Assembly (NCBI GenBank): GCA_037893245.1
Contig: JBAIAA010000604.1
Location: 868,001-932,000 of the forward strand
Length of the DNA stretch: 64,000 nucleotides
Direction of reading: 5' to 3'
From: Crossaster papposus
Taxonomy: Eukaryota > Echinodermata > Asteroidea > Velatida > Solasteridae
The notes below the pieces were generated by a model. That model saw nothing but the letters and a program-made list of their open reading frames with translations. It had not been told where the DNA came from and searched no databases. The position numbers were made by a program, and so were the translations under genes. Below, piece by piece: positions 23,691-34,744 of this stretch (the first letter of the stretch is position 1; each line of letters starts with the position of its first letter).

Positions 23691-25835
23691 ATGAAGCCTA
23701 GACCGCGACGCCCGCGATTGCGTGACTCACCCTCCGATCATCATATTCCCCTCTTCATACAGCCGCTGCAGGGCTACAAGAAGCTGATACGGGGCCAGGT
23801 GAGACGTCTACGAAGAAGGCTCAAGCAGCAAGGACGGTTAGCTCCGCTCCAACCATCCACCGAAAGAGGTGTCCAAGGAGGACTGTTTGAAGGACAACTG
23901 CCTCTCGAGGGACCAGACACTGAAATTGTTTTGAAGCAGGAGCGTAAAGGAGACCCGGACACGTCAGTGGTTTCTACGGAAGATGACAACTGGACGGTCA
24001 GTCCAAGAGAAGCAGCTCTCGGTTGGCATGATGGAGGGATGGTACATGTAGTTGGAGAACCGGGAGAGATGCACGACGCATACACTGGACACGCATCGCC
24101 AGGCTCAATGGGAATAACGCATGCCACCGCTGAGAGGCAAACAACGAGCGCTCAGAAAAAACAAGGCTGGGAAGAGAAAATATTTGAAGATCCATTTATC
24201 CAGACAGATCAACTACCGAGCGGACAGTTAGTGAAGGGTGTTGTTGAAGAACTCCCATCAGATGCCGAGGAATACCGGCTGTCGTGGATCAGTGACGAAG
24301 AAGCGAGCTTTCAACAACCTGACCAGCCACGGTTTGTACAAGAGGACTTATCCAATACGTGTCGCTTCTCGACGGGAGAGGTCATCGAGGGAGGGGATGA
24401 ATCGTCTCAAGAGACTCGGACCCAACGAGTGGGAGGTCCAGTTAACACGAATGGTGCGGAGGGCTCCGGGATGCGCAGTAATGCGCAACATGACGTCCTG
24501 GTGGAGATAGAGGATCCTCTAACGACGGATCTCATTTTAGCCGAACAAGGGCAACTTTTCCATGCCGACCAAGCAAGAACGCGCCGTGACCTTTGCAGGC
24601 CCGATCGTCCAGACTGCGGGAACGACGGGCATCCTGCTAGCCGCGAGGCAATGATGTCTGCCACGCATCAAGTCAAGGTGACCGTACGTCATCGAACCGT
24701 TACTGAGATCTCCACGAATGCGGTAATATCAGTCGATAGTGACCTGCTCCCGGGGAACACAGAGCCTCACACTGTAGTGAACTCTAGCTTGTGCCTGTCT
24801 CCAAATGCTAACCATGTGCTTTCGGGGAAAGATCAACGCAGGCACAAGATTCGCCGTGTCAAAGTTGTCCATTTCGCCGATGAGGTTGGCAGGCCACTCT
24901 GCTCCAACTCTAGCATCGTGCCACAGGAGAGACTGACGAACCAGGGGCCTTCTGAGAGTCGCCGCAAGCCGCCCGTGAAAATAGAGCGGGAAGCTTTTGT
25001 TCAAACGAGCGACGGGTTTAGAAACAACCAGGAAATGGGAAGAGAATCACCAGGTGAAAAATCAAAGGGTGGTTCCGTGCCCGCTGGGATGACAATACAT
25101 TCAGTACAAACTAGGGAAGTAGATGATAACAGCACACAGATCAGGGAACGAGAAAAATACAAAGCCGACCCAAGTCCACCTGAGCCTTTATTGAAAATAA
25201 AAGACAGCAGTGACAATCTCGAAGACAGGTGGTCACAACCCGTGACTGCAGCATCACCGCCCTCGAAGCAAAAACCCTTGTCTAGCCCTGACATCTGCGA
25301 TGACATTTCGGAGCAAAGTCAAAGTAACTCACAGCTTGTCTGCGAATCGGCGGTTGGCACTCGTGGGACAACGAAAGAGACCTTGCCCGCCGCAGATGCG
25401 AAACCATCCCCTGTCAAAGGAGGGCTCCCTACCGGGTCAAGTCGCACCAATATGGAAATCACAGAAGCCAACACGAGGACGTTCCCTTCAATCTCGACGC
25501 AGACCTCAGCCCTAACGGTAAACCGCGACAGCGCCCCCAGAGCTGATTTATTTGCGCTCCACGAAACCGGAACAAGAAGCGCACAATCGGAACGCAGCTG
25601 TCGTCCATTCGTCTACCGATTAATACGGTTGTGCATTGTAATTCTGTGCATTGTCGTCGTGGCGCATTTAATGGCCCTGTTCTTGGCTGTAGGCTTCGTC
25701 ACAGAATGTGACAGGTACAATCTTTTTTTCTCACCCATCTGGGGTTTTCCTTGGGTGCAGGTCGACTTGTCGCCATTAGCCGTAGTCCTCAAACAAAATC
25801 TGAATTTGGTTAATTTCAAACCGCCCCCAACGTAG
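23691..25835 (+). CDS. KASH-domain-like tail-anchored protein (714 aa, single exon)
   Basis: A 714-codon frame without introns, visibly richer in GC than its surroundings. Residues 1-60 are highly basic (YKKLIRGQVRRLRRRLKQQG). Residues 60-640 are low-complexity, rich in S, T, E, D, Q and P, without recognised folds. A hydrophobic span of about 24 residues (647-670, LCIVILCIVVVAHLMALFLA) follows Arg-rich RPFVYRLIR. The last 44 residues end in NFKPPPT. One membrane span near the C-terminus plus a short lumenal tail ending PPPT/PPPx defines KASH proteins, which insert in the outer nuclear membrane and bind SUN trimers to link nucleus and cytoskeleton. The lumenal cysteine is at -41 from the end, not at the usual -23, so the disulfide to SUN is uncertain. 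No spectrin repeats or coiled coil are evident. The function is inference from the tail. Confidence 0.75.
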   Translation: MKPRPRRPRLRDSPSDHHIPLFIQPLQGYKKLIRGQVRRLRRRLKQQGRLAPLQPSTERGVQGGLFEGQLPLEGPDTEIVLKQERKGDPDTSVVSTEDDNWTVSPREAALGWHDGGMVHVVGEPGEMHDAYTGHASPGSMGITHATAERQTTSAQKKQGWEEKIFEDPFIQTDQLPSGQLVKGVVEELPSDAEEYRLSWISDEEASFQQPDQPRFVQEDLSNTCRFSTGEVIEGGDESSQETRTQRVGGPVNTNGAEGSGMRSNAQHDVLVEIEDPLTTDLILAEQGQLFHADQARTRRDLCRPDRPDCGNDGHPASREAMMSATHQVKVTVRHRTVTEISTNAVISVDSDLLPGNTEPHTVVNSSLCLSPNANHVLSGKDQRRHKIRRVKVVHFADEVGRPLCSNSSIVPQERLTNQGPSESRRKPPVKIEREAFVQTSDGFRNNQEMGRESPGEKSKGGSVPAGMTIHSVQTREVDDNSTQIREREKYKADPSPPEPLLKIKDSSDNLEDRWSQPVTAASPPSKQKPLSSPDICDDISEQSQSNSQLVCESAVGTRGTTKETLPAADAKPSPVKGGLPTGSSRTNMEITEANTRTFPSISTQTSALTVNRDSAPRADLFALHETGTRSAQSERSCRPFVYRLIRLCIVILCIVVVAHLMALFLAVGFVTECDRYNLFFSPIWGFPWVQVDLSPLAVVLKQNLNLVNFKPPPT

Positions 25836-27200
25836 GATGTAATGTAGTTAAATCCCAAGACAATTATAAACGGAAATATAATCTAAGTGGCTGACAGATG
25901 CAGGTCACTTTTTTACTAATGTCTTTTTTAATGTCCGCAATATTCCCACCATGAAAAGTGACAACTATTGACTAAAGCTGGGTTCGGGCGGTCTGTTCTC
26001 GCGCGCGAACGTCAGGAACGCGACATAAGAAAATTGCACTCTAAAAAGGATCACACACCACCTATTCATTGAAGTTTTTGAAGAACGAGTTTCGCGTGTC
26101 AAGAACAGTCCGAACCTAGCCCATTGGTACATGTACTGTGCCCATGATCGTCTACTTTGAATAGCGCCCCCATGAACATTTGAACTGCCCCACACCCTCT
26201 TATTTCCCGCCCCTGCCTTTTATTTTTAATTTACGGAAGCCGGGTGACCAGTGGAGAGATAAAAAATCTGTGGAAAATAAATAAACAAGTAACCCCCCCT
26301 CCAAAAAATGACCTCGCTACGCCAATGAGACGTTAAACTTACTAAAGAAGTACTGTTTATATCGCTATTTCAACGTCCAAACGATAACGAATCCAATTTT
26401 GTACATTTGAAAAATTGTGTAAAGTACGAAGTTTTCATTACAACAGATTTAAATTTAAAGCAATTTAAATTCATAATTTGTTTTTAATGAAATGTGTGTG
26501 TCTTAATACCTCAAACGAATTGAAGCGTCTGTCTAAAGTGTCTATATATCTGTATACATCGAGATTTCAGGTATGCACACGTATAAATGCCAAATGCATT
26601 ACTGAAAGCAACATTAAGATGTTCGCCTATGAAACAATCCCACAGTATTGAAAACGGTATTGAAAAAGTGGAAAATAAAAGTCAAATCATGTCGGCCAAA
26701 ACGACAATTAAGGCCGAAAACAAATATTATTTTACACAATATGACATGTTGGACAAAGTTTTTTTTTTAGACACACTGTACAGTTCAGTCTTTGAAAGAT
26801 AGTAGTACCATGTACAATAAAGGGAGTATATTTTGGAAAAAAAGTATCATTTAAAATCTGTTAATAATAATAATAAATAATAATACAGGTATTTATATGT
26901 TAAAACAAGATTGAAACTTTAAGTGTACATGTTGAATTTACAAGTAAAGCCAAACAGTATTGGAAGATAATTAACCACAATAGTCCATGTAAAGTCTTGC
27001 GCACAAGGTCACGATTAAACTTTCGGGCACAACCAAACCGCCGGCTATAGGACTTTTACGTGTGGTTGATTTTGTTTACTTTCTTTTTACGAAGATCTGA
27101 ATAAAGAAACGGCTATAATATGAATGATAAATTTAAACTTAATTTTAAAATATATGAAAATATGCACGACTGTCTATATTATTGAAGAAAAGCAGAAAAA
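25836..27200. other. 3' flank of the KASH-like ORF
   Basis: Possible polyadenylation signals AATAAA occur at 26276-26281 and 26817-26822. The piece around 26160-26330 ending GACCTCGCTACGCC resembles the GGGGCGTAGC(G)AGG end of a common dispersed repeat, also present at about 61313-61350. No gene is seen; 26340-27150 is AT-rich. Confidence 0.45.
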
Positions 27201-27206
27201 ACATTT

Positions 27207-28150
27207 GACCTGGGCCGGTTGCACCAAACATGTCCTACATGCTTGTCGTAAGATAAGAATTTTAGAACAACCCTAAAAACACCTCGTAACTGCGGTTGCA
27301 CCAAAAAGCTTTAAAAATGCATATCTTACGACACACCGTAGGACATGTCCTAGTGTATAATTATAACTGTATTAGGACCGTCGCACGTCACAATCCCGAA
27401 ATTAGATATAGCAACTGTACACAGCATGTTTTCAATCAAATATGTTTTATTTTTCTTAAAAAACATTTTTTTTTTTTTTTTTAAGATTTACCGAGATTGT
27501 TCCATGCTATCAGAAGTTATGCATGTGCATGGAATACTATTGAAAGCTGTTGAATTCAAATACAAATTAGATTTTCATAATTGAAATTAAGACCAAAAAC
27601 ATTATTTTGCATTGTCAGATTTTGTATTTAAAATTGGGAACAAGTGAACACTTTTCCACCGAAATATTAATGGCGATTTTTGTATTTCTTTTTTTGCAAG
27701 TCAATAAAACATGATGTATACCTTATATCCCCTTAAAAAAACATATATATATTGGAGTGAGCCAAATAGTTTTCATTTTGTTTCCTTCAAATTTTTTGAC
27801 TCGTCTAGTGCGTGTTCCGTGTCGATCAAAACAATTCCGAGTTGTAGATTGAACAATTTCACTTTGTTCGACCCTACTTTGTTCGACCCTGCTATTTTTG
27901 TTGTATTTTTTGGGTAAAAACAATTGGAGCATTTGAACAAAATCGAAATAGTTAACCCCACGTGCAGTCTCCAAAACGTCTTTTAAAATCGCTGTTTGGT
28001 TGTTCTTTTTCCTCAGCTACTGATTTTCTGAAAGATTTTTTTGATAACTTATTGCCTAATCGTTTTTAACTCGATTTTCGTGTTTTTCGAAAACTCGTCT
28101 AATGTGATGCTATTTGGTCTTTCGAAAATGTTTAGTTTTGAATAAAAAAT
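27207..28150 (+). mobile_element. GGGCCGGTTGCACCAA-type element, single-arm copy
   Basis: It starts GGGCCGGTTGCACCAAACATG and runs through GTCGTAACTGCGGTT-like, TAGTGTATAATTATAACTG, TATATATTGGAGTGAGCC and GACTCGTCTAGTGCGTGTTCC blocks. The same blocks form the two inverted arms of the longer element at 55940-57880. Tandem TTTGTTCGACCCTxCTxTTGTTCGACC is part of it. Non-coding. Confidence 0.7.
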
Positions 28151-28273
28151 GAAATTTTCTTTTTCAATTTTTGTTGACAAACAAATTACGGAAGCTTAAA
28201 GTGACCATTCGCGTTTCCGCGTTTCTGAGAAAATCTATCTCAGAAAGACGGAATACTGAGATGTCTTTCTTAA

Positions 28274-28975
28274 GCCCCAGTCCCGACGAAAGCCGGATAC
28301 GCTACGGATCACCCCGGATGCACTACGGTTCATATCCGGGGTCATCCGGGAGTGGAACCGTAGTCAAACCGTGATGAACCGTAGCCAATCCGGGACCATC
28401 CGGGGCCATTCGTGACCATCCGGGGACATCCGTAGTACGTCCGGGAAGTCGAGCGTCACCCCGGATCAACATCTAGCATCCGGGGTGAACCGGGGCCATC
28501 CGGGAAGGGAGAGGGGGTGGCGGAGAACCGTAGTGAAACCTTAGTGCGACCGTAGTGCGACCGTGATGATCCGTAGTGTATCCGGGATAAACCGTAGCGT
28601 AACCGTAGTGTAACCGTGTTTATCCGGGATGAAACGGGAGTTGGTTCACACACGGTTCCACGACGGTTCCACTACGGATGACCCCGGATACACTACGGTT
28701 CACCACGGATTCACTACGGTGTCACCCGCGGATTCACTACGGTTTTTCCCGGATGAACCGGGGTCATCCGGGGTGAACCGTGGCACATCCGGGATGAACC
28801 GTGGCGCGCATCCGTAGTGAAACCGTGGCGGAACCGTAGTGAAACCGTGGCGGAACCGTAGTGAATCCGTGGCCATCCAGGGTCATGAGGGAAAAACAGG
28901 CTTGAACCGGGATGATCCCGGCCCATCCGTGGCGGAACCGTAGTCAAACCGTAGTATAACCGTAGTAGGACCGAG
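28274..28975. repeat. Word-built element: CCGTAG / CCGGG repeats in both orientations
   Basis: After a TTAA (28270-28273) the sequence opens GCCCCAGTCCCG and then consists largely of 9- to 12-base words such as AACCGTAGTG, ATCCGGGATG and GGGGTCATCC with their reverse complements (CACTACGGTT, CATCCGGGG), switching orientation near 28625-28650. Reading frames over it are artefacts. The right end is not sharply defined. Confidence 0.7.
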
Positions 28976-29087
28976 GAACATGTCTGGCCTGCTTTACCTC
29001 TGGCCTTTTAAAGTCTTTCGTCTGTGATTTTTGGAGCACGCTAAACACGATAGAAACTATAGGCCTACTGTTGTTTTGTCATTTCTG

Positions 29088-29810
29088 TATGGTGGCCCTG
29101 GAGGGACACGCATATTATCGTGAATATTGACGTCAATATTCGCGACAAATTTTACGACTTTCCCCCAAGTCGCGAATATTGACGTCAAATTTGTCGTCGA
29201 TATTCGCGTCAAATTTTACGACTTTTCCCGAAAGTCGCGAATATTCGCGACAAAATTCACGACTTGCCCCCAAAGTCGCGAATATTGACGTCAATATTAA
29301 CGACAAATTTCACGACTTGCCCCCAAAGTCGTGAATATTGACGTCAAATTTCGCGACTTGCCCCTAAAGTCGCGAATATTGACGTCAAATTTGACGATTG
29401 TCACGAGAGATCAGTGAATTTGTTCAAAAACAAATCTCGTGAACTGAACCTAAAACAAATCCACTGATCTTTCGTGACAATCGAGGGCGCCCTCAATAAG
29501 CCCGTTTTCGGAGTTTTGATGATTGATGAACTGCATGACGCCCCGAACAAAAACAAATTCTCGTCAAAATTTCGCGACTTTGGGGGCAAGTCGTGAATTT
29601 TGTCGCGAATAATGACGTCAACATTCGCGAGTTTCGGGAAAAAATACCGACGTCAAATTTGACGTCAATTTTAGCGCCTTTTGGGGAAAATCGTGAAATT
29701 TGACGTCAATAATGACGTCAATATTCGCGACTTTGGGGAAAGTCGTGAAATTTGTTGCGAATATTGACGTCAATAATCACGACATGCGTATTCCCTCCAG
29801 GGCCACCATA
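29088..29810. mobile_element. Palindromic element built from GACGTCAATATTCGCGAC words
   Basis: TATGGTGGCCCTGGAGGGA at the left is exactly mirrored by TCCCTCCAGGGCCACCATA at the right. The interior repeats GTCGCGAATATTGACGTCAA and ACGACTTGCCCCCAAAGTC many times in both orientations. A second hairpin is nested at about 29394-29484: GATTGTCACGAGAGATCAGT mirrored as ACTGATCTTTCGTGACAATC. A degraded relative lies at 6272-6480. Confidence 0.85.
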
Positions 29811-29894
29811 AAAACAAGGTGAAACTTTTGTGTACAAATGCCGTGCCATGTAAGCCAAAGAGGAGGAACGTAGGATGCGATCAGGTAACACGCT

Positions 29895-30095
29895 TTCGAG
29901 TAAACTCGTACCTTGTTCAACGCGTACCTTCGTCAACTCGTATACCTTGGACAACTTGTACCTTGTGCAACTTGTACCTTGTTCAACTTGTACCTTGTTC
30001 AACTCGTACCTTGGTCAACTCGTACATTCGTCAACTAGTACATTGGACAACTCGTACCTTCGTCAACTCGTAGATCCTTGGATAACTCGTACCTT
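29895..30095 (+). repeat. 17-bp tandem repeat array (CAACTCGTACCTTGGT-like)
   Basis: About eleven copies of a 16-17 base unit, consensus CAACTCGTACCTTGGT with T/C, G/C and TTCG variants, run head to tail between the palindromic element and the Helitron. The repeating peptides in all frames are artefacts of the array. Confidence 0.9.
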
Positions 30096-30121
30096 GGTCT
30101 GTATTTCTGAATTATGCCATA

Positions 30122-30715
30122 TCTATACTATAAAAGATGTTAAATTCGCCATCTTGTCCCTGGGCGCCGCCATCTTGGAAACGCAGGGCCGCGCCATCTT
30201 GGCGCATGGTTCGCGCCATGTCAGGAAAGACGCGGCGCTTTTGGTCGGGCGACTCGTCGCCGTGCGTGTGTGCCGCCGGCGTCGGTGTGCCAGGTCGTTC
30301 GCGACGACGAATCCCCCGGAGAATAAGAAAATAAATATCGTATTCGTCCGTGGTAAGATTTAGGAGAAACAGACGTTACTGATAAACGTGTAATCGCCTT
30401 TCGATTGCCTGTTGATGTGTGTGGGCCTTTTTGCGTAAACTATTGCGTTATTTTTGCCTTGCCCGGAGTTCGGGCCGAAGCCTTCCCGAAATTGTATACC
30501 GTAACTCGGTTGCCGAATTGTTGGCTGTTCGCGATTAAGCGGCAGCTATTGCGTTACACGCGCTTGAAATACTTTCTAGCTGGTACTCTACTCGCTAAGT
30601 TTCGCGATTTGTTTGTCATACAATCCATTATGTTTTAGGACGTCAACAAGGTGTATCTATAAGTTACGATTTCACCCAGCTAGCAGGTGCCGCGCGAAGC
30701 GCGGCATCCTGCTAG
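30122..30715 (+). mobile_element. Non-autonomous Helitron
   Basis: The 5' end is A|TCTATACTATAAAAG. The 3' end has a perfect GC hairpin TGCCGCGCGAAGCGCGGCA followed by TCCTG and CTAG|T. TC start, 3' hairpin about 5 bases before CTRR, and insertion between A and T are the classical Helitron terminal features. At 594 bp it cannot encode the Rep/helicase protein. Its interior is CpG-rich and holds three CGCCATCTTG words near 30148-30200, possibly captured from a host promoter. Confidence 0.85.
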
Positions 30716-30787
30716 TTGTTATGAAAGAAAGAGGAACTCTGAATATATGCACCTGTATAAAACGACAAGCCGATAGAAAAATGTGCT

Positions 30788-31106
30788 CCCCTACCACTGA
30801 CCTCTATACATGGACAGATCATCATTGTTTCATTTTGAAGTCGGCATGCGGAGAAGTGCAACATGGCGGACCCACGACGTCACTCTGTGAGCCAATGAAA
30901 TGTCCAGGTGTTGGTACGATACGTATTAGGTAATGTTTATAAATACAAAATGTACAGAGTAAATCCACTGACCTCTACACCTGGACATTTCATTGGCTCA
31001 CAGCAGTGACGTCTCGGCTCCGCCATGTTGCACTTCCAGTTCGCGCCGACTTCAAGTGTTAGCACAGCAGAATATGGACATTGATCCGTCCAGGTGTAGA
31101 GGTCAG
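30788..31106. repeat. Foldback MITE with 120-bp arms
   Basis: The left arm (30788-30915) holds CCACTGACCTCTATACATGG, AAGTGCAACATGGCGGA and GAGCCAATGAAATGTCCAGG. The right arm (30968-31106) carries their reverse complements. The spacer is about 50 bases and the ends share ACTGACCTCTA. Non-coding. Confidence 0.85.
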
Positions 31107-31329
31107 TGTCCCCTACACGTGTACGTGTTAAGACTGGTGCCTTACTTTTAGTGTACGTAAACTAAACTTATCAAGACGAGTTACCAAACACTACAGACTG
31201 GTGTCTTTCAATACACGTAAAAGAAATTCCATTACAACAAGGGACTAATAAATAAATTACGTCATTGTTTGACATTCGCAGCGCGCACGCGCAAGGCTGG
31301 CTGCGCTGATAAAATTCGACAAACAGACC

Positions 31330-31620
31330 CGGGTTGAAGAAAACCCGGCGAGCATTCACACTACTGAAAGTAACCCGGAGAATTGTCTCAAGGCCGTCGT
31401 TAACCCTGATATTGGTGGGTTAACCCATCACGCGAGTAGGGTTCGAAATTACCCTTGTTAAGTGGGGTTTCGAGGCAGTTAACCCGGATAATTTCTAACC
31501 CCGAGAAGTGTAGTCACGGTGAACGCTCCAAATTACCCGGGTATAATCTCGGGGTTAAATATTTCGTTAACCCCGAGATAACCCGGGTAACTGCATAGTG
31601 TGAAACCGGTATATGTGTTG
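31330..31620. repeat. Word-built element: AACCCGGG-type repeats
   Basis: GGGTTAACCC, AACCCGGG, ACCCGGGTAA and CCCCGAGA words recur in both orientations. The edges CATTCACACTACTGAAA and GCATAGTGTGAAACC are inverted relatives. Confidence 0.6.
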
Positions 31621-32610
31621 TTCAGAGGGGGAAATCACGGACGTGTGCCAGCATGGGGTTCATTGTCATCGTTGAGTCTTGCCAAGATCCTAATAATATT
31701 TGATGGGATCTTGCTATAATATATAGAGACATGTGTATGAAAATGCAATACGTTTTAATATGAACTTATGTGAATTAAGTTCTTTTTATAAGTAGGCTTA
31801 ATTTGAGCGTTTTAAAAGTATTATATAATTATACTTGATATAGTAGTTTTTACCTTTTTTTATTGTGTGATCCGTATTAAACGTATGTCCGTTGTTAGTT
31901 AGCACTTGGTTCGTGATGCATATCATGGTTCGTGGGCTATTTCATCTCCTCTGTGTAACACACAACTCATTAATAATGATAACATTTCAATTGGATCTTG
32001 TCCAAGGTTAAACATAGTCACGACAAATTCGACCGTATCCAGGATCTTTAAGTACATAACTCTCATTTAATTACAAAAAAGTCCCGAACACATGGAGTTT
32101 CTTGAAACATGAGGGCTAATAATAGATATAGAAATATCCGTGTCAAATAACAGATTATACATTGCAGGCAACTTCTCAAATCAAACCAAGGTAAACATTT
32201 ACGCAAAGCGTAAACAATATTATACTCTTGCGACAGACAATTTTCAAAAGCTTTGGTCGAGCAAAATAATTGGGTAATTTCTCAAATGAGTTGCAAACAA
32301 ATTGTATCTTCTGAAAACAGTTGATGTCAAAATGGAACAATACCACGTTAATACTATACACTGTTAAACAAATTGGGAAATGTTTGCCCAATATTCTGCC
32401 CAATGTTGGTCTACATATCAACAGGTTAAACGATTGGTAAAACATTGCCCAATCAGTGTTGGGCATTCCCCACTCCCCCTTCCCCTTCCCACCAGGAATT
32501 GGTAAAAATATTTTTCCAGATTTGTTGATCAAAATATTTAGGACATTGGCATGTACACATGGCGAGTCCGCGCCGCGATCATGCATGGGAAGTTTACAGG
32601 CCGGTGTGAA
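31621..32610. other. AT-rich intergenic stretch
   Basis: No gene, RNA gene or clear repeat is seen. A palindromic CCCAATxTTGGxC-like word (TTGGGAAATGTTTGCCCAAT ... CATTGCCCAATCAGTGTTGG) recurs at 32370-32465. Confidence 0.4.
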
Positions 32611-32614
32611 AAGT

Positions 32615-33295
32615 AATTCTGTCCCCCCTGGTAAATGTGTGTCCCCCCCCCCCCCCCCCCCCCCCCCCCGGACAGACTTACAGGCCGTAACCCGGTAAAT
32701 CTGTCCGGGGGGACACATTTACCTAGGAATTTCTGTCCCCCTCCAGGTAATCCTGTCTCCCTGCCCAACGTTAAACGTGTCCCCCTGGTAAATTTGTCCC
32801 GTGCAACGTCACAAGTCTAGCACCCATTATACGCAACAACCAGTGCAGTACCCGTTCACCCCCCTTCGTGGTGCATCATTAATGTGGCAGACTGTAGGAT
32901 GTGTAGAGTCCTACAAATTACAGGTGGTCAAAAGTGCTGCCACATTTCGTGCTGGGTATATAGAATTTGTACGCGTGCAAGAAGTCTAAAAATACTGAAT
33001 ACTGCCATTTTCCCTTTCGCGCAGAAACGTAGATCGGTTGTTTTAATTAATAAAGTTATTGTAGTTTTTATTTTTATTTTGATAAATCGATGAAGGGAAG
33101 AGAAGTCCAAATAATAAATATCATTTGGGCTTTTCATTGAAATAACATCGAAATAACCACTTATATGTGTGGAACACTTGGGGGACAAAATTAACTGGAG
33201 GGGGACAGAATTAACGGCTCCAGGGGGAGACTTTTACCTAGGTAATTCTGTCCTCTCGGACAATTTTACCGGGGGACAGAATTACCGTCCACACT
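32615..33295. repeat. Word-built element: GGTAAATCTGTCCCCC repeats
   Basis: Words of the form CTGTCCCCCCTGGTAAAT and their complements (GGGGGACAGAATTA) crowd 32617-32810 and 33180-33295, surrounding a plainer core. A poly-C run lies at 32646-32669. Terminal words are inverted, as in the other word-built elements. Confidence 0.6.
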
Positions 33296-33417
33296 GGCCA
33301 AGCGGTTCCTACTTTTGACCATTACTTCCCTTCCAGTCTACAAGGGGGTGCCGTAGGTGGATGAGTCAAAATGTATGAATTATTCAGTAGTTGCATTTAT
33401 CACTGTACAACACTTAA

Positions 33418-33605
33418 GCCCCTTTCACACTAGACGATTTCCCCGGGAAATTGCCGGGGAATTTCGGTCGGTCTGTTTACACTACCAAAGAAGTCCCCGG
33501 GAAACTGCTTTTCCAGGGAAATATTTACCTCTGCTCGAGAGTTGGGTTTAAGGAGAAATCCCCGGGGTTTAACGTTTTTCCCGGGGGAAAAGCAATAGTC
33601 CAGGC
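33418..33605. repeat. Word-built element: CCCCGGGAAA repeats after TTAA
   Basis: It opens GCCCCTTTCACACTAGACG directly after TTAA (33414-33417) and contains CCCCGGGAAATTGCCGGGG, CCCCGGGAAACTG and ATCCCCGGGGTTTAAC words. The right end is unclear. Confidence 0.55.
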
Positions 33606-34744
33606 AAAATACATAATTTTGTTTTGTTGACCTCAAACAAATTGCAACAAATTGTTTTTCACCACAGTGCACTTCTATAAGGTTCCTAGAATTACATACT
33701 AAAAATCTACAAAAATCCAAGTGGTGGAAATATGTCTAATTTGCATAAATCGTTAATCCCTGCCATGTAATATGTTTATTCCCATATTTGGGTATATATT
33801 TTATTTTTATTTTTTGAAAAGTTTATTTGGTGATTCTACTTACACAAGTGACTGAATAATTATGAGAACACAGTAATTATCCAAAATGACAACTTTGTGA
33901 CCCTATAAATGTGCGCACATTACACTGTCTCCAGATATCATCATGTAGTCAGTATTGGTGAGCTTCAAATTCACGAAGTTGCTTACTGGCACAGTTATCA
34001 TATTAAAACCTTATGAAAAATGCAATGGATCTGGATCGATTCATGATCGAGTTTAGACCCCGGGCTCCCGATCTGTTGTTTTGGTTTTTTCGCGATCGCC
34101 GTCCGGCGTTTGAGAATTGTATTTATATAATTTAATTTTTTTGGAACAATTACAGGATATCTAGCGCAATCGTTTTGCTGGATGCCTACAATCATTATTA
34201 ACTTTTAAATTAGTAAGATAGTTTCTAATAATTCGGTAGTATTTTTTGTTCGATATCTGCCAATTCCGTGTATCCTACCTTTAATTAAGGGACTTTGCTG
34301 GCTACTGAGCATCAACATTAAATATTTGGACAAATCTCCAGATGTTCAGGGATGCGATTAGGTTTTGATAAAACAACAATTATTATATATGTGGCAAGCA
34401 CAGGGTATAATGGGGTGGGAGATGACAATCGTTACGCGGTCCACCCTGTTTCCACTAATGTCATCAAACTGATGTATGCAGTAACACGTTAAGCTGCTCA
34501 TCATCATACGAAAAACAACAGGGTATATAACGGTTCGCCTTATTTAAAGGATGCTTCGACGTTCAGAAAAAAACGTGACGCCGAAAGGTGATCATTAAAT
34601 GTTATAGTGTGTATCCAAATAATATTAAAAGCGACAAATTATGGTTTAAATGGATTTTCCCGACATTTGTTTGTACCCAACGTTTTTACAGTGAGTATGC
34701 ATTAGGTAGAATTATTATCGGGATGAGGAAAATGGAAACTTATC
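33606..34744. other. Intergenic stretch with a partial MITE C
   Basis: A half copy of MITE family C lies at about 34055-34285, ending CGTGTATCCTACCTTTAA. The rest shows nothing recognisable. No clear canonical polyadenylation signal was found for the sulfotransferase-like gene to the right. Confidence 0.5.

Noticed and set aside
28240..28980. CRISPR-like or tandem-repeat array
   Set aside because: Words are irregularly spaced, occur in both orientations and there are no unique spacers; the genome is eukaryotic.
29819..30363. 162-codon + strand reading frame rich in TRTFVNSYTL
   Set aside because: The first part is the 17-bp minisatellite and the rest is Helitron interior.
32176..32718. 180-codon minus-strand reading frame
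   Set aside because: The start lies in the poly-C word-built element and the remainder shows no motif, splice context or codon bias.
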